The notes beneath the pieces are model-generated. The model was given only the letters and a program-made list of their open reading frames with translations. It made no database searches and was not told where the DNA came from. A stretch of 64,000 nucleotides of DNA, taken from contig DASZWJ010000044.1 in assembly GCA_035546635.1 (NCBI GenBank), positions 47,401-111,400 of the forward strand, given 5' to 3'. Every line of letters starts with the position of its first letter. Within the stretch, counting starts at the first letter, position 1. Both the position numbers and the translations under genes were made by a program. The DNA is from Gammaproteobacteria bacterium. Lineage in GTDB: Bacteria; Pseudomonadota; Gammaproteobacteria; JAURND01. This document shows, one piece after another, positions 11,146-19,567 of this stretch.

Positions 11146-11375
11146 TAGTCGCTGACGCGAAACTCAACTCCTTCTTGTGGGAGAAGGTGCGGAAGGCGGA
11201 TGAGGGGTAAGTTTGGGTCAGCACAAACTAAGCTAAAGCCCACGAGATTTACCCCTCATCCGCCCTAGCGGGCACCTTCTCCCACAAGGGGAGAAGGAAT
11301 TTAGCATTTTTACCGGACACTAGTGCGCCTTCGCGGGAATGACATCCAATTTTTTGAGTTTCGCGTCAGCGACTA
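11146..11375. mobile_element. MITE, 230 bp, perfect terminal inverted repeats at TA
   Basis: The ends are GTCGCTGACGCGAAACTCA and its exact complement (19 bp), each flanked by TA. This fits a TA target duplication as made by IS630/mariner-type transposases. Inside are nested palindromes: ctccttcttgtgggagaagg / ccttctcccacaagggg and a gcggatgaggggtaa / ttacccctcatccgc arm pair. It has no coding capacity. It begins 2 bases after the stop codon of the upstream regulator. Sections recur at 25640-25770, 35930-36008, 46160-46215 and 62884-62906. No transposase gene lies in the window. Confidence 0.75.
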
Positions 11376-11485
11376 ACGATACGAATATTCCTTTCTCTTT
11401 GATTAGCTAAGCATGAGTTATGGTCTTATAATAGCAGAATAAACAACCATAAAATTTCTAAATCTTAACAGACAAGCAGACGCAA

Positions 11486-12214
11486 ATGATGCAATATATC
11501 AATTTAGCAGCGTATAAATTTATCAGGCTGCAACCAGAAAAATTAGTTTTATTACAAAGCCAGCTGAAACAAAAAACGTTAGAGTATGGAATTAAAGGCA
11601 CTATTTTATTAAGCCCAGAAGGAATCAATTTATTTCTCGCTGGAGCATTTAACGCAATGAAATCCTTGCAGGAATTTCTCAATACCCTGCCAGAGATTGC
11701 TAATCTACAATATAAAACTAGCGAATCCAGTCACATCCCATTTAAGCGTATGATTGTGCGGATTAAAAAGGAAATTATCACCATGAAAACTGACGGTATT
11801 CAACCTGAAAGCTATACGGCCCCTTATATTGAACCCGCACAATTAAAAGACTGGTTTGACAGCAATAAGCCTATGGTGTTGCTGGATACTCGCAATGATT
11901 TTGAATTCAACATGGGTAGTTTTGTGAATGCCATACATCTTGATATCAAAAGCTTCAGTGATTTTCCCGAGGCAACTTCTTCTTTACCAACATCAGCAAA
12001 AAATCAGACAGTGGTCACTTTTTGCACTGGCGGTATACGTTGTGAAAAAGCGGCTGCTTATTTATTGAAGCAGGGCTTTACCGATGTCTGGCAATTACGC
12101 GATGGTATTTTAGGTTATTTTGAACAATGTGGTGGTGAATATTTTCAGGGAAATTGTTTTGTATTTGATAATCGGATTGCATTAGACTCACAATTACGTG
12201 AAGCTGAAATGTAA
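11486..12214 (+). CDS. trhO: tRNA uridine(34) hydroxylase TrhO (rhodanese domain)
   Basis: Oxygen-dependent 5-hydroxylation of U34 in tRNAs (YceA/UPF0176 family). The N-terminal ferredoxin-like part has GIKGTILLSPEGINLFLAG; the rhodanese part (about 125-225) has LLDTRNDFEFNMGSF and the active-site loop FCTGGIRCEKAAAYLL with Cys near residue 180, followed by LRDGILGYFEQCGG and GNCFVFDNR. At 242 aa it is shorter than the E. coli protein (350) and lacks most of the C-terminal Cys-rich tail; short forms are known. ATG codons at 11486 and 11489 are both possible. The can gene follows after 17 bases. Confidence 0.9.
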   Translation: MMQYINLAAYKFIRLQPEKLVLLQSQLKQKTLEYGIKGTILLSPEGINLFLAGAFNAMKSLQEFLNTLPEIANLQYKTSESSHIPFKRMIVRIKKEIITMKTDGIQPESYTAPYIEPAQLKDWFDSNKPMVLLDTRNDFEFNMGSFVNAIHLDIKSFSDFPEATSSLPTSAKNQTVVTFCTGGIRCEKAAAYLLKQGFTDVWQLRDGILGYFEQCGGEYFQGNCFVFDNRIALDSQLREAEM

Positions 12215-12231
12215 CTATCAAGGATTTTTAT

Positions 12232-12849
12232 ATGCCCAACTCTATTAGAAAAATGCTGGAAGGTTATCAATTATTCAGAGAGAAATATGCCTCTGGCGAT
12301 AATTCGGTTATGCAATATCTTTCTAATTATGGCCAAAAGCCTGAGATTATGGTGGTTTCATGCTGTGATTCTCGGGTGGACCCAGCTTTGATATTGCAAT
12401 GTGACCCAGGTGATTTGTTTGTGGTGCGGAATGTGGCCAATATCATCCCGCCTTTTGAAAAAGATGAAGCGCATCATGGTACCAGTGCCGCATTAGAATT
12501 CGGCATAGAATTCCTAAAAGTTAAGCATCTTATTTTATGGGGCCATAGCCAATGCGGCGGGATTCAAATGTTATTAAATGGTGGTGATTTAAAAAATGAT
12601 TTTATTTCCAACTGGGTGTCATTGATAAAAACAAACCATAATAATTTAAGCATGGATGCAGATGAGTATGCTAAGTTAGCACTTAAACACTCCTTGCAAA
12701 ATTGTCTGACTTTTCCTTGGATTAAAGAAAAGATTATGCAGAAAACCTTAAATATTTATTTGTGGTTTTTTGATGTCAAAGCGGGTCAGTTATTTAGCTA
12801 TTCGGATTCTCAAGGAAAATTTGAGCCGCTTTTTACTCGGAAGGTTTGA
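12232..12849 (+). CDS. can: Beta-class carbonic anhydrase
   Basis: Interconverts CO2 and bicarbonate with a zinc ion. Zinc ligands are seen in SCCDSRVDP (Cys, with the Asp-Arg dyad) and GHSQCGGIQM (His and Cys). RNVANIIPP and HHGTSAALEF(G)IEFL(K)VKHLILWGH are standard. Length 205 is normal for the type II plant-like bacterial group. AAGGA lies 7 bases before the ATG. It probably shares a transcript with trhO. Confidence 0.95.
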   Translation: MPNSIRKMLEGYQLFREKYASGDNSVMQYLSNYGQKPEIMVVSCCDSRVDPALILQCDPGDLFVVRNVANIIPPFEKDEAHHGTSAALEFGIEFLKVKHLILWGHSQCGGIQMLLNGGDLKNDFISNWVSLIKTNHNNLSMDADEYAKLALKHSLQNCLTFPWIKEKIMQKTLNIYLWFFDVKAGQLFSYSDSQGKFEPLFTRKV

Positions 12850-12858
12850 GTGCTGTAA

Positions 12859-13197
12859 TCAATCACCGGTACCACTTTTTCCCAGACTGATGATTGGTGT
12901 GGGCGTCCCGCTGGAATTTATTTCTGGCGTTTTAGCTATGCTGCATAAACAGTTTATTATTGCTGTATCGATGATGTGCACTCTCCCCTTTTTATTGTCT
13001 TCAGGTTCGATAAAGACCATCATGTCTGTTAACCCTAAGCCTGCCAGCGATTTTTCTAAATCAACTCTACATTTCTCTACTATTTTTTCATCTAAGGGGT
13101 GATGAGATATCGCTTCATTTCCACTTCGTATTAATTGCAAAGTTTGTGCAGATTGCATTATTTCAGGAGATTTTTGAATTTTATCAATAATCGTCAC
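12859..13197 (-). CDS. Small hypothetical protein, GTG start
   Basis: An open frame of 112 codons in convergent orientation to can. The only start is GTG at 13195-13197, as an upstream ATG is followed at once by TGA. The product is soluble; residues 50-90 look like an alpha/beta fragment (MMVFIEPEDNKKGRVHIID), ending GKSGTGD. I do not recognise it. The ribosome site is weak, so it may be a poorly expressed or truncated gene. Confidence 0.45.
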   Translation of the reverse strand: MTIIDKIQKSPEIMQSAQTLQLIRSGNEAISHHPLDEKIVEKCRVDLEKSLAGLGLTDMMVFIEPEDNKKGRVHIIDTAIINCLCSIAKTPEINSSGTPTPIISLGKSGTGD

Positions 13198-13222
13198 TTT
13201 ATTTCACATTTAGATATAATGA

Positions 13223-13252
13223 TTGGGGGAATTAGACTAGGGAGAGTATACT
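13223..13252 (+). promoter_or_regulatory. Candidate sigma-70 promoter of the leader ORF/antiporter unit
   Basis: TTGGGG (13223-13228) and TATACT (13247-13252) are 18 bases apart, 70 bases upstream of the leader ORF start. The -10 box is good and the -35 box fair. Confidence 0.4.
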
Positions 13253-13321
13253 ATGGAAATCATCGCTTGATGTGAGCGTAATTATTTTTTCAGGAACGTT
13301 GAAGTGACCAAGGAGGTATCC

Positions 13322-13426
13322 ATGAAACGATCCATCATAGTAACGAAATCAAAAACGAAAGCGCAAAATCCACAACTTGTTTCATGTCTAAAAAAGGCAG
13401 CAGTTAAATTGCTGAAATGCCAATGA
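13322..13426 (+). CDS. 34-codon basic leader peptide overlapping the antiporter start
   Basis: A near-perfect ribosome site, AAGGAGG, stands 6 bases before ATG at 13322. The frame runs 34 codons (MKRSIIVTKSKTKAQNPQLV, then SCLKKAAVKLLKCQ) and stops with TGA at 13424-13426, overlapping the ATG at 13423 in ATGA. This is the classic geometry of translational coupling. The peptide has 10 Lys/Arg, two Cys and an amphipathic C-terminal half (CLKKAAVKLLKC). It could be a regulatory leader or a small functional peptide. Confidence 0.6.
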   Translation: MKRSIIVTKSKTKAQNPQLVSCLKKAAVKLLKCQ

Positions 13427-15033
13427 ATCAAATTGAAACTTATATTCTTCTTTTAGGCATTATTTTTATTGTTGGAATTTTGTTCAATAAAAAATCTGCC
13501 CCTTTATCACTATTGCTGGTTATTGTCGGCATGATATTAAGTTTTGTGCCAGAGTTTCCTCGCGTGCAATTAGAGCCCCAACTGGTTTTAAATGTTTTCT
13601 TACCCCTACTGGTCTATGAGGCCAGCGCACAAACCTCTTGGCGAGAGGTGAAAAAAGACCTAAGACCTATTGCCTTGCTTTCCGTAGGTCATGTTTTGTT
13701 TATTACCGTACTGGTAGCTAGTGTCCTACATGCTGTGGTTCCGGGATTAAGTTGGTCGCTATGTTTTGTGTTGGGTGCGGTTATCTCTCCCCCAGATGAT
13801 ATTGCCATTGTCGCTTTAGCAGAAAAATTATATTTGCCGCGACGGATTATCACTATTTTAACTGCCGAAGGTTTATTTAATGATGCGACTGCGTTAGTCA
13901 TATTCAGGTTTGCTTTAGTTGCTGTAGTGACGCAGGAGTTTTCTTTTACAGCGGCAATAGATAAATTTTTGGTTATTGTCCTATGTGAAATTGTATATGG
14001 TATCGCTTTAGGTTTTATTATCGGGGAAATTAGACTTAGACTAAAAGATGCCAAATTACAGATATTAATTTCCCTCTTGACGCCATTTTTGGCTTATACA
14101 CCAGCTGTTATGCTAGGTGGCAGTGGTGTCCTTGCGACAGTTGTAGCTGGGATTCTTTTAGGTCACCGTTATATGCATCGTTTTGCACCAGAAATCCGTT
14201 TACTGGGGACGTCAGTTTGGTCGATGCTGGTCTTTTTGTTGCAGAGTATTTTATTTCTGTTAATTGGACTGGAGTTACGTTTTATTGTGGAACGTATTAC
14301 TTCCATGTCTATCGCGAGTTTGGCATTGTATAGTTTGCTGGTGGTTGCTGTGGTGATTGTCGGCCGGTTCTTATGGGTTTTTCCAGCGGCCTATCTGCCG
14401 AGATTTCTTTTTCCGGCTATTCGCAAAAAAGATCCATATCCAAAATGGCAGTATCTATTTATCATAGCCTGGTCCGGCATGCGAGGCGGCATATCATTGG
14501 CAGCGGCTTTGGCTGTACCACTTTTGCCTCCAGCCTCTGGAATTTCCAGCCCTAAAGATTTACTGGTTTTTTTAGTGTTTAGTGTTATTTTCTTGACCCT
14601 GATTTTGCAAGGCTTGGCCTTGCCATGGGTGGTGAAAGTATTAGGAATACAAACAGAAAGACGCCGCGAGAAACTGCAAGAACACATGTCCGAATTATCA
14701 GCAAGGCTGACGATGACAAAGGCGGTTTTACGGTGGTTATTGAAATATCGGACTCAAGTTAAAGAGGATGCACATTTTTACGCTGAGATAAATACCTATA
14801 TCAAACAGTATCAGATACTGAGAAAACGAATAACGCGCGCCATTGAAAATCATGATGATTCAGAAGAGCATGATGAGTTAAAAGAGGTAGAGGGTTTGGT
14901 CATTCCTTCAGCAGAAATTATCAAAATAGAAAGGAAGGTATTAGAACAACTTTGGGTTGAAAAGAAAATTACCCAAGCGGTGCGTAATAAGTTGCTGTTG
15001 CAATTGGATTTTCGATCAAGGTATTTTGGCTAA
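13423..15033 (+). CDS. CPA1-family Na+(K+)/H+ antiporter
   Basis: Inner-membrane cation/proton exchanger. There are 12 or so hydrophobic segments over residues 1-410. Core motifs of the CPA1 fold are SPPDDIAIVALAEKL and AEGLFNDATALVIFRFAL (ion-binding Asp residues), and WSGMRGGISLAAALAVPLL. A cytoplasmic helical tail of about 120 charged residues follows. I prefer ATG 13423 because it overlaps the TGA of the leader ORF (ATGA) and has no ribosome site of its own; the ATG at 13417 is also in frame. The substrate ion cannot be told from sequence. Confidence 0.88.
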   Translation: MNQIETYILLLGIIFIVGILFNKKSAPLSLLLVIVGMILSFVPEFPRVQLEPQLVLNVFLPLLVYEASAQTSWREVKKDLRPIALLSVGHVLFITVLVASVLHAVVPGLSWSLCFVLGAVISPPDDIAIVALAEKLYLPRRIITILTAEGLFNDATALVIFRFALVAVVTQEFSFTAAIDKFLVIVLCEIVYGIALGFIIGEIRLRLKDAKLQILISLLTPFLAYTPAVMLGGSGVLATVVAGILLGHRYMHRFAPEIRLLGTSVWSMLVFLLQSILFLLIGLELRFIVERITSMSIASLALYSLLVVAVVIVGRFLWVFPAAYLPRFLFPAIRKKDPYPKWQYLFIIAWSGMRGGISLAAALAVPLLPPASGISSPKDLLVFLVFSVIFLTLILQGLALPWVVKVLGIQTERRREKLQEHMSELSARLTMTKAVLRWLLKYRTQVKEDAHFYAEINTYIKQYQILRKRITRAIENHDDSEEHDELKEVEGLVIPSAEIIKIERKVLEQLWVEKKITQAVRNKLLLQLDFRSRYFG

Positions 15034-15072
15034 CTTTTTTTGAAGTATCAAATTCAAATATTGAGGAAAAGT

Positions 15073-16284
15073 ATGAATTATTCCATGCGCACCATAGGGG
15101 TTGGATTAGGGTTTACTGCATTAATTATTATGTACTTAGATCGATCAGCGCTGTCGTATGCTATCACCCTAATAGAAACAACCTTTCATCTAAGCAATGC
15201 AGATTTTGGTTTAATTTCTTCGGCTTTTGGTTTTGGTTATATTGTGATGATTGTTATGGGTGGGGTGTTAACGGATCGTTATGGAGCGCGTAGAATTTGG
15301 CCTTTATTCGCAGTTGCCTGGTCAGTTGCTTGCATATTATTGGGAACGGCAACGGGCTTTTGGACATTATTTATATTCCGATTGCTACTCGGCGCTGCTG
15401 AAGCGCCCGGGTTTCCTTGTTATATGCGGGTTTTAGTGGATTGGTTTCCGCCGCAACAGCGTGCCAGAGCGTTTGGTGTTGCTTCTTCTGCCGTGGCTTT
15501 TGCTTCTGTGGTCGGTGCGCCACTTACGACGCGGTTAATTGTAGGATTGAATTGGCGTATTACGTTTTTTATTTTGGGAATGCTGGGGATTATTTGGGCG
15601 GGTGTGTGGTATGCGTTGTATCGAGATCATCCAAAGCCGTCAGTTTCGCGCACAGAGGTCACAACCAATCAGCCCTCACAAACCACTTGGAAGTTTTTAT
15701 TGTTTAACCCATCGTTAATAAGCAATAATGCCGCTTTTTTTGTTTTTGCTTATGTACAATTTTTCGCTTTGACCTGGTTACCCGGTTACTTGCAGCAATT
15801 ATATGGCTTGCAGCTAAAGCAAGTGGGTTTATTTTTAATCGCACCTTGGTTGACGGCCGGTGTTTTTTTAATATTGGGCGGCATATTATCGGATAAACTA
15901 TTAGAAAAAACCCAAAGTTTACGTATTGCGCGCTCTTACGTTATTTTGACCTGCCAATTGCTTTCGGCGCTCTGTTTTATCATCGTTATATGGAAGCACT
16001 CCCTGGTCTTATCCTTAATTTTTATGTCTTTGGGTATTGGTTTTAATAATATGCCAGGGGCCGTGCTTGGTACGGTAAATGCTGATCTAACTGAAGACCG
16101 GGCTAGTACTAGCAACGGCATCATGAATTTTGCTTTTGGTATAGCCTCTGTTGTTTCACCGCTAATAACCGGATTTTTATCAACCTGGACAGGTAGTTTT
16201 AACAGTGCAATTTTTTTGATGATTTTTTTATTTTTTATGTCTATTCTAGGGCTGCTGCTGTTTCATCATCCAGATAAGAGATAG
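15073..16284 (+). CDS. MFS transporter, anion:cation symporter-like
   Basis: Twelve membrane segments in about 403 aa. The loop 2-3 motif GGVLTDRYGARRIW and RLLLGAAEAPGFPCYMRVLVDWFP are typical of the ACS family, whose members carry organic anions such as hexuronates or phthalate. The start is taken at ATG 15073, with GAGG 6 bases before it, rather than TTG 15040. It follows the antiporter gene closely and may be on the same transcript. The substrate is unknown. Confidence 0.85.
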   Translation: MNYSMRTIGVGLGFTALIIMYLDRSALSYAITLIETTFHLSNADFGLISSAFGFGYIVMIVMGGVLTDRYGARRIWPLFAVAWSVACILLGTATGFWTLFIFRLLLGAAEAPGFPCYMRVLVDWFPPQQRARAFGVASSAVAFASVVGAPLTTRLIVGLNWRITFFILGMLGIIWAGVWYALYRDHPKPSVSRTEVTTNQPSQTTWKFLLFNPSLISNNAAFFVFAYVQFFALTWLPGYLQQLYGLQLKQVGLFLIAPWLTAGVFLILGGILSDKLLEKTQSLRIARSYVILTCQLLSALCFIIVIWKHSLVLSLIFMSLGIGFNNMPGAVLGTVNADLTEDRASTSNGIMNFAFGIASVVSPLITGFLSTWTGSFNSAIFLMIFLFFMSILGLLLFHHPDKR

Positions 16285-16323
16285 AGTTTTTGATAATGAT
16301 TATACTGACGAGTTTTAAGAAAA

Positions 16324-18729
16324 ATGTATATAAGAAAAATATTACTGATGAGTTTTTTGTGCTTAAGTTCTGTTGTATATGCCTCAAGTTCAAGTCCAGG
16401 ATTGCAGCCGCTAGGTGCGGATGAACATCCTGATTTTCCATTAAATGGTTATGTTGCCGGTCAATTAGGCAGAGTGCCGTCCAGCTTTGCCAGCTCCTAT
16501 TTATTAGTAGCTTATCGTTATTTAAATCATAACGCCTTCACTAAAACACAACAGCAAACTGCCCTAGCAGCCTGGGAAAAATATTTCAATGATGTTTTTT
16601 CAATGGAGGAACTCGATTATGCCGGCCCCATTAATGCGATCGATGGTCAGCTTAATAAACATCTTGCGCAGCAAAACCATACTGCGGCGCTCGCACAGTG
16701 GGTAAAGACGATTCAAGCAAGAGCCGCAGATTATTTTAACTGGCGTAGCGCTCGATTGGCGGCTTTAGGCTTACCCACTGAGGTACCGATGCCAGGGGCT
16801 GATGATAATGATTCTCAAGCAGCCGTTGATGTCTTTTATCAGGAATTAGCCAATAAAGAAGACAATATCGGTCAGATTTATCCGGCCACGGGTTTTAATT
16901 ATCTTAAGCTGGCGACTGAGCGTCTACTCGCTGTGAAAAAAGCTTTAGAACAGGCGAATAAATCACAACTCACCCAACCTGTAGATGCAGTGCTTAAAAC
17001 TTGGATTTCAGCTCAACAACAGATCTTTAAAAAATCTGCTGAAGGTGGAGAACAAGCACGAAATTTATTAGCGCAATTACCGACTAACCTACCGCCATTA
17101 GTAGCCGCTGACAAGGATTATTCCATTGCGGCTAGTTCTTTCTACAGCCAGGATAGCCAGCTAGTAGAAATGTCCGCGGGTTTATTTAGCAAATTAGCGC
17201 ATCAAAGTGATTATCCTTGGCATGTTTGGGCGGAATACTTGAAAAACCGTGCACTGTTTGTTGCAGCCAATTTGAGTGAACAATCAGCGAATAATTGTGA
17301 TGCAAGATGTCAGAATTTAAAACAACAAGCATTACAAGGAATGCAAAATTTAGCTAAGAGTGCAGATAATCCAGAAGTAAAAGCAGCAGCAGTGGATTAT
17401 GAACGCATTATCCACATGCTGAATCGAGAGCCCAACACTTTATCTGCTTTAATACAACGATTAGATGCTGATTTCAGAACACAAGATTTTTACGATTTTA
17501 TTGTATTACCGCAAGATGCCCTGGATAAAAATCAAGCATTCATTCAGTGGTTAAATTATGTCAAAAATAATGACACCGACTCTTTTGCTGCGGCGTACCA
17601 GCATTGGCAGCAAAAGCCTAAAGAATTCGCCTGGCTATGGTTAGCCGTTAATAAATTAAGTGCAGCTTCGGCCAGCCAACAAAAAGAGTTAGAGCAAGCT
17701 GTGTTAGCCATTCCAGAAAATGATTATGCCTATATCCCAGTGCGTGCGGCTTTAATTGAACAATCTAATAATCTGGCAAATCCGGTATCTGCACCAAAGC
17801 AACGCGAATTAATAGATTCGGTTTTGAAACAAATAACCCCCGGCACACAATTTAGTACCAGTCGGTTTTTATTAGATCAACGTGCTGCTTATGCTGCATC
17901 ATTGGATGATTTGATGCAACACGCTTTCTTTTTTCCCGATAACAATGCGAGCATCATGCATCCTGCCGATGTCAAAGGTTGGTCTTTAAATTATATGGTT
18001 CCTGCAGCAGTGGAAGTCATTAACCAATTACCGATGTCAGTCTTGCTTAAATTAGCGGATATGCGAGCATTACCTGATAATTATCGTCCAGCATTATATG
18101 CTAACCTATGGGTGCGCGCCGTGCTGTTAAACGACACAGCGATGATAGCTAAAACAGCGTCCAAAGCCGCACAATTTAATCCGGTTCTCAAAGACACGAT
18201 TGCAAAAATGGCAGCAGCTACCAATAACGATGCGCGAGAAACGGCTTTTCTCAGTGCATTATTAACCTATCCCAGTTTAAGTCCGATGTTTCCTTTAAAT
18301 TTATATCAAACCTGGAATGCTTTTGATGATGGATCAATGGCCAATAACAATGCAGTTGTTTTGAAGCCAGAACAATTTGATAGTGAGTATAATAATTTTC
18401 TATGGCAAAAATGTACGCCCAAAACTTGTAAAAATAGCCCAGCTGATTTTTTAACGAATAAAGAAAAAAGTGACTATCAGGCACAATATGCTAAGTTGAT
18501 TAATTTAGATTCAGGCAGTACCTATATCGCCAATAGGTTAGTCGTTTTGGCACGTAAACATCCCCGTGATGAAACTTATGCTCGACTTTTAGCCTTAGCT
18601 ATTAAAGCAACGCGTTATACCAATGGTGATTCCAAACGGGCATTTATCATATTAAAAAAATTATATCCAAATACGCAAGCTTCTGAAGAAACAGAGTATT
18701 ATTTTAAATCTTCGCCTCCATTGGATTAA
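16324..18729 (+). CDS. Large secreted protein of unknown function (801 aa)
   Basis: A Sec signal peptide is clear (basic start, hydrophobic core, SSVVYA cleavage near residue 20). The rest has no membrane segment, is mainly helical and Ala/Gln/Leu rich, and has a Cys pair (NNCDARCQN) near residue 325 and another (KCTPKTCKN) near residue 698 that may form disulphides in the periplasm or outside. Residues 260-500 look like TPR-like helical pairs without a clean consensus. I do not recognise the family. Its last 4 bases overlap the end of the convergent lipoprotein gene. Confidence 0.8.
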   Translation: MYIRKILLMSFLCLSSVVYASSSSPGLQPLGADEHPDFPLNGYVAGQLGRVPSSFASSYLLVAYRYLNHNAFTKTQQQTALAAWEKYFNDVFSMEELDYAGPINAIDGQLNKHLAQQNHTAALAQWVKTIQARAADYFNWRSARLAALGLPTEVPMPGADDNDSQAAVDVFYQELANKEDNIGQIYPATGFNYLKLATERLLAVKKALEQANKSQLTQPVDAVLKTWISAQQQIFKKSAEGGEQARNLLAQLPTNLPPLVAADKDYSIAASSFYSQDSQLVEMSAGLFSKLAHQSDYPWHVWAEYLKNRALFVAANLSEQSANNCDARCQNLKQQALQGMQNLAKSADNPEVKAAAVDYERIIHMLNREPNTLSALIQRLDADFRTQDFYDFIVLPQDALDKNQAFIQWLNYVKNNDTDSFAAAYQHWQQKPKEFAWLWLAVNKLSAASASQQKELEQAVLAIPENDYAYIPVRAALIEQSNNLANPVSAPKQRELIDSVLKQITPGTQFSTSRFLLDQRAAYAASLDDLMQHAFFFPDNNASIMHPADVKGWSLNYMVPAAVEVINQLPMSVLLKLADMRALPDNYRPALYANLWVRAVLLNDTAMIAKTASKAAQFNPVLKDTIAKMAAATNNDARETAFLSALLTYPSLSPMFPLNLYQTWNAFDDGSMANNNAVVLKPEQFDSEYNNFLWQKCTPKTCKNSPADFLTNKEKSDYQAQYAKLINLDSGSTYIANRLVVLARKHPRDETYARLLALAIKATRYTNGDSKRAFIILKKLYPNTQASEETEYYFKSSPPLD

Positions 18730-19514
18730 TTTTGAAAAAATGTAGCATGCAATTGCTGAGCAATCGCTAATTTTTTAGCGTCCCAACTACCCTTGGTATA
18801 AACAAAGACGCTATCGGAGGTTGAAAATGGAAAATGCCAGTTTTCATAAGTTGCAAGTCCAATCGATCCTTGGCAATAATCAGGCAAATTGTGGCGCTGA
18901 TGCGGGAAATTCTCGATAAACTTAGCACGCCGTTTTGCATCACGATCGAGACTAAAAAACATGGGAACAACATAATTAATCGGTAGTTTAACTTTTTCCA
19001 ACCAACGATTATCTGTGCACCAAGAAGCTAACGCGGTAATTGATATGATGGTTTGCTGGCCTAATTGTTCACGCAGATAGATTAATAACTTTTGATAAAA
19101 ATCTTGTTCACTGGGTAGTGCATCAAAATCAATTTGTAATTGTTGAAACGAGCCATTACGATAAATAGAGCTGATACGCGTCGCTAGATAATGAGCTAAA
19201 CTTGTGCTTAAACGTATTTTGAAGGGTGGCTTATCAATATGTATGGTTGCGATCTGATAGGTGTTAGCAGGAAGATGGACAGATTGTTGGCGGGGATAAA
19301 AGATTAAGCGGTCAGGTGTAATCCTGATAGAAGCGCTTAAAATAGCAACTCCTGTGGTCTTGGGATTGATCGGTAGCTGCTGTGGCTCTTCCCAAACCCA
19401 TAATATCAAGGAAGGCATAGTAGGTATTTGGTAATGAGATGTTTTGACACTACAAGCTGTCAGCAAGACTAGCATTATAAGCAGGCAGTTTATTAATTTT
19501 TTTATCATTATCAT
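18726..19514 (-). CDS. Lipoprotein of the DUF3142 kind
   Basis: A lipoprotein signal (hydrophobic stretch ending LVLLTAC, Cys near residue 21) is followed by about 240 residues. ILWVWEEPQQLP near the start, TGVAILSASIRI, and the middle ISSIYRNGSFQQLQIDFDAL with LREQLGQQTIISITALASWC resemble DUF3142 proteins, which look like degenerate TIM barrels; the function is unknown. ATG codons at 19512-19514 and 19506-19508 both fit. The stop overlaps the 3' end of the 801-aa secreted protein gene by 4 bases, so the two convergent genes have no terminator between them. Confidence 0.7.
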   Translation of the reverse strand: MIMIKKLINCLLIMLVLLTACSVKTSHYQIPTMPSLILWVWEEPQQLPINPKTTGVAILSASIRITPDRLIFYPRQQSVHLPANTYQIATIHIDKPPFKIRLSTSLAHYLATRISSIYRNGSFQQLQIDFDALPSEQDFYQKLLIYLREQLGQQTIISITALASWCTDNRWLEKVKLPINYVVPMFFSLDRDAKRRAKFIENFPHQRHNLPDYCQGSIGLATYENWHFPFSTSDSVFVYTKGSWDAKKLAIAQQLHATFFQN

Positions 19515-19567
19515 TTCCGGGGAATGCGGTTGGGTGCTGCCCGCGTTCTCAATCGAAAATTAGGCGG

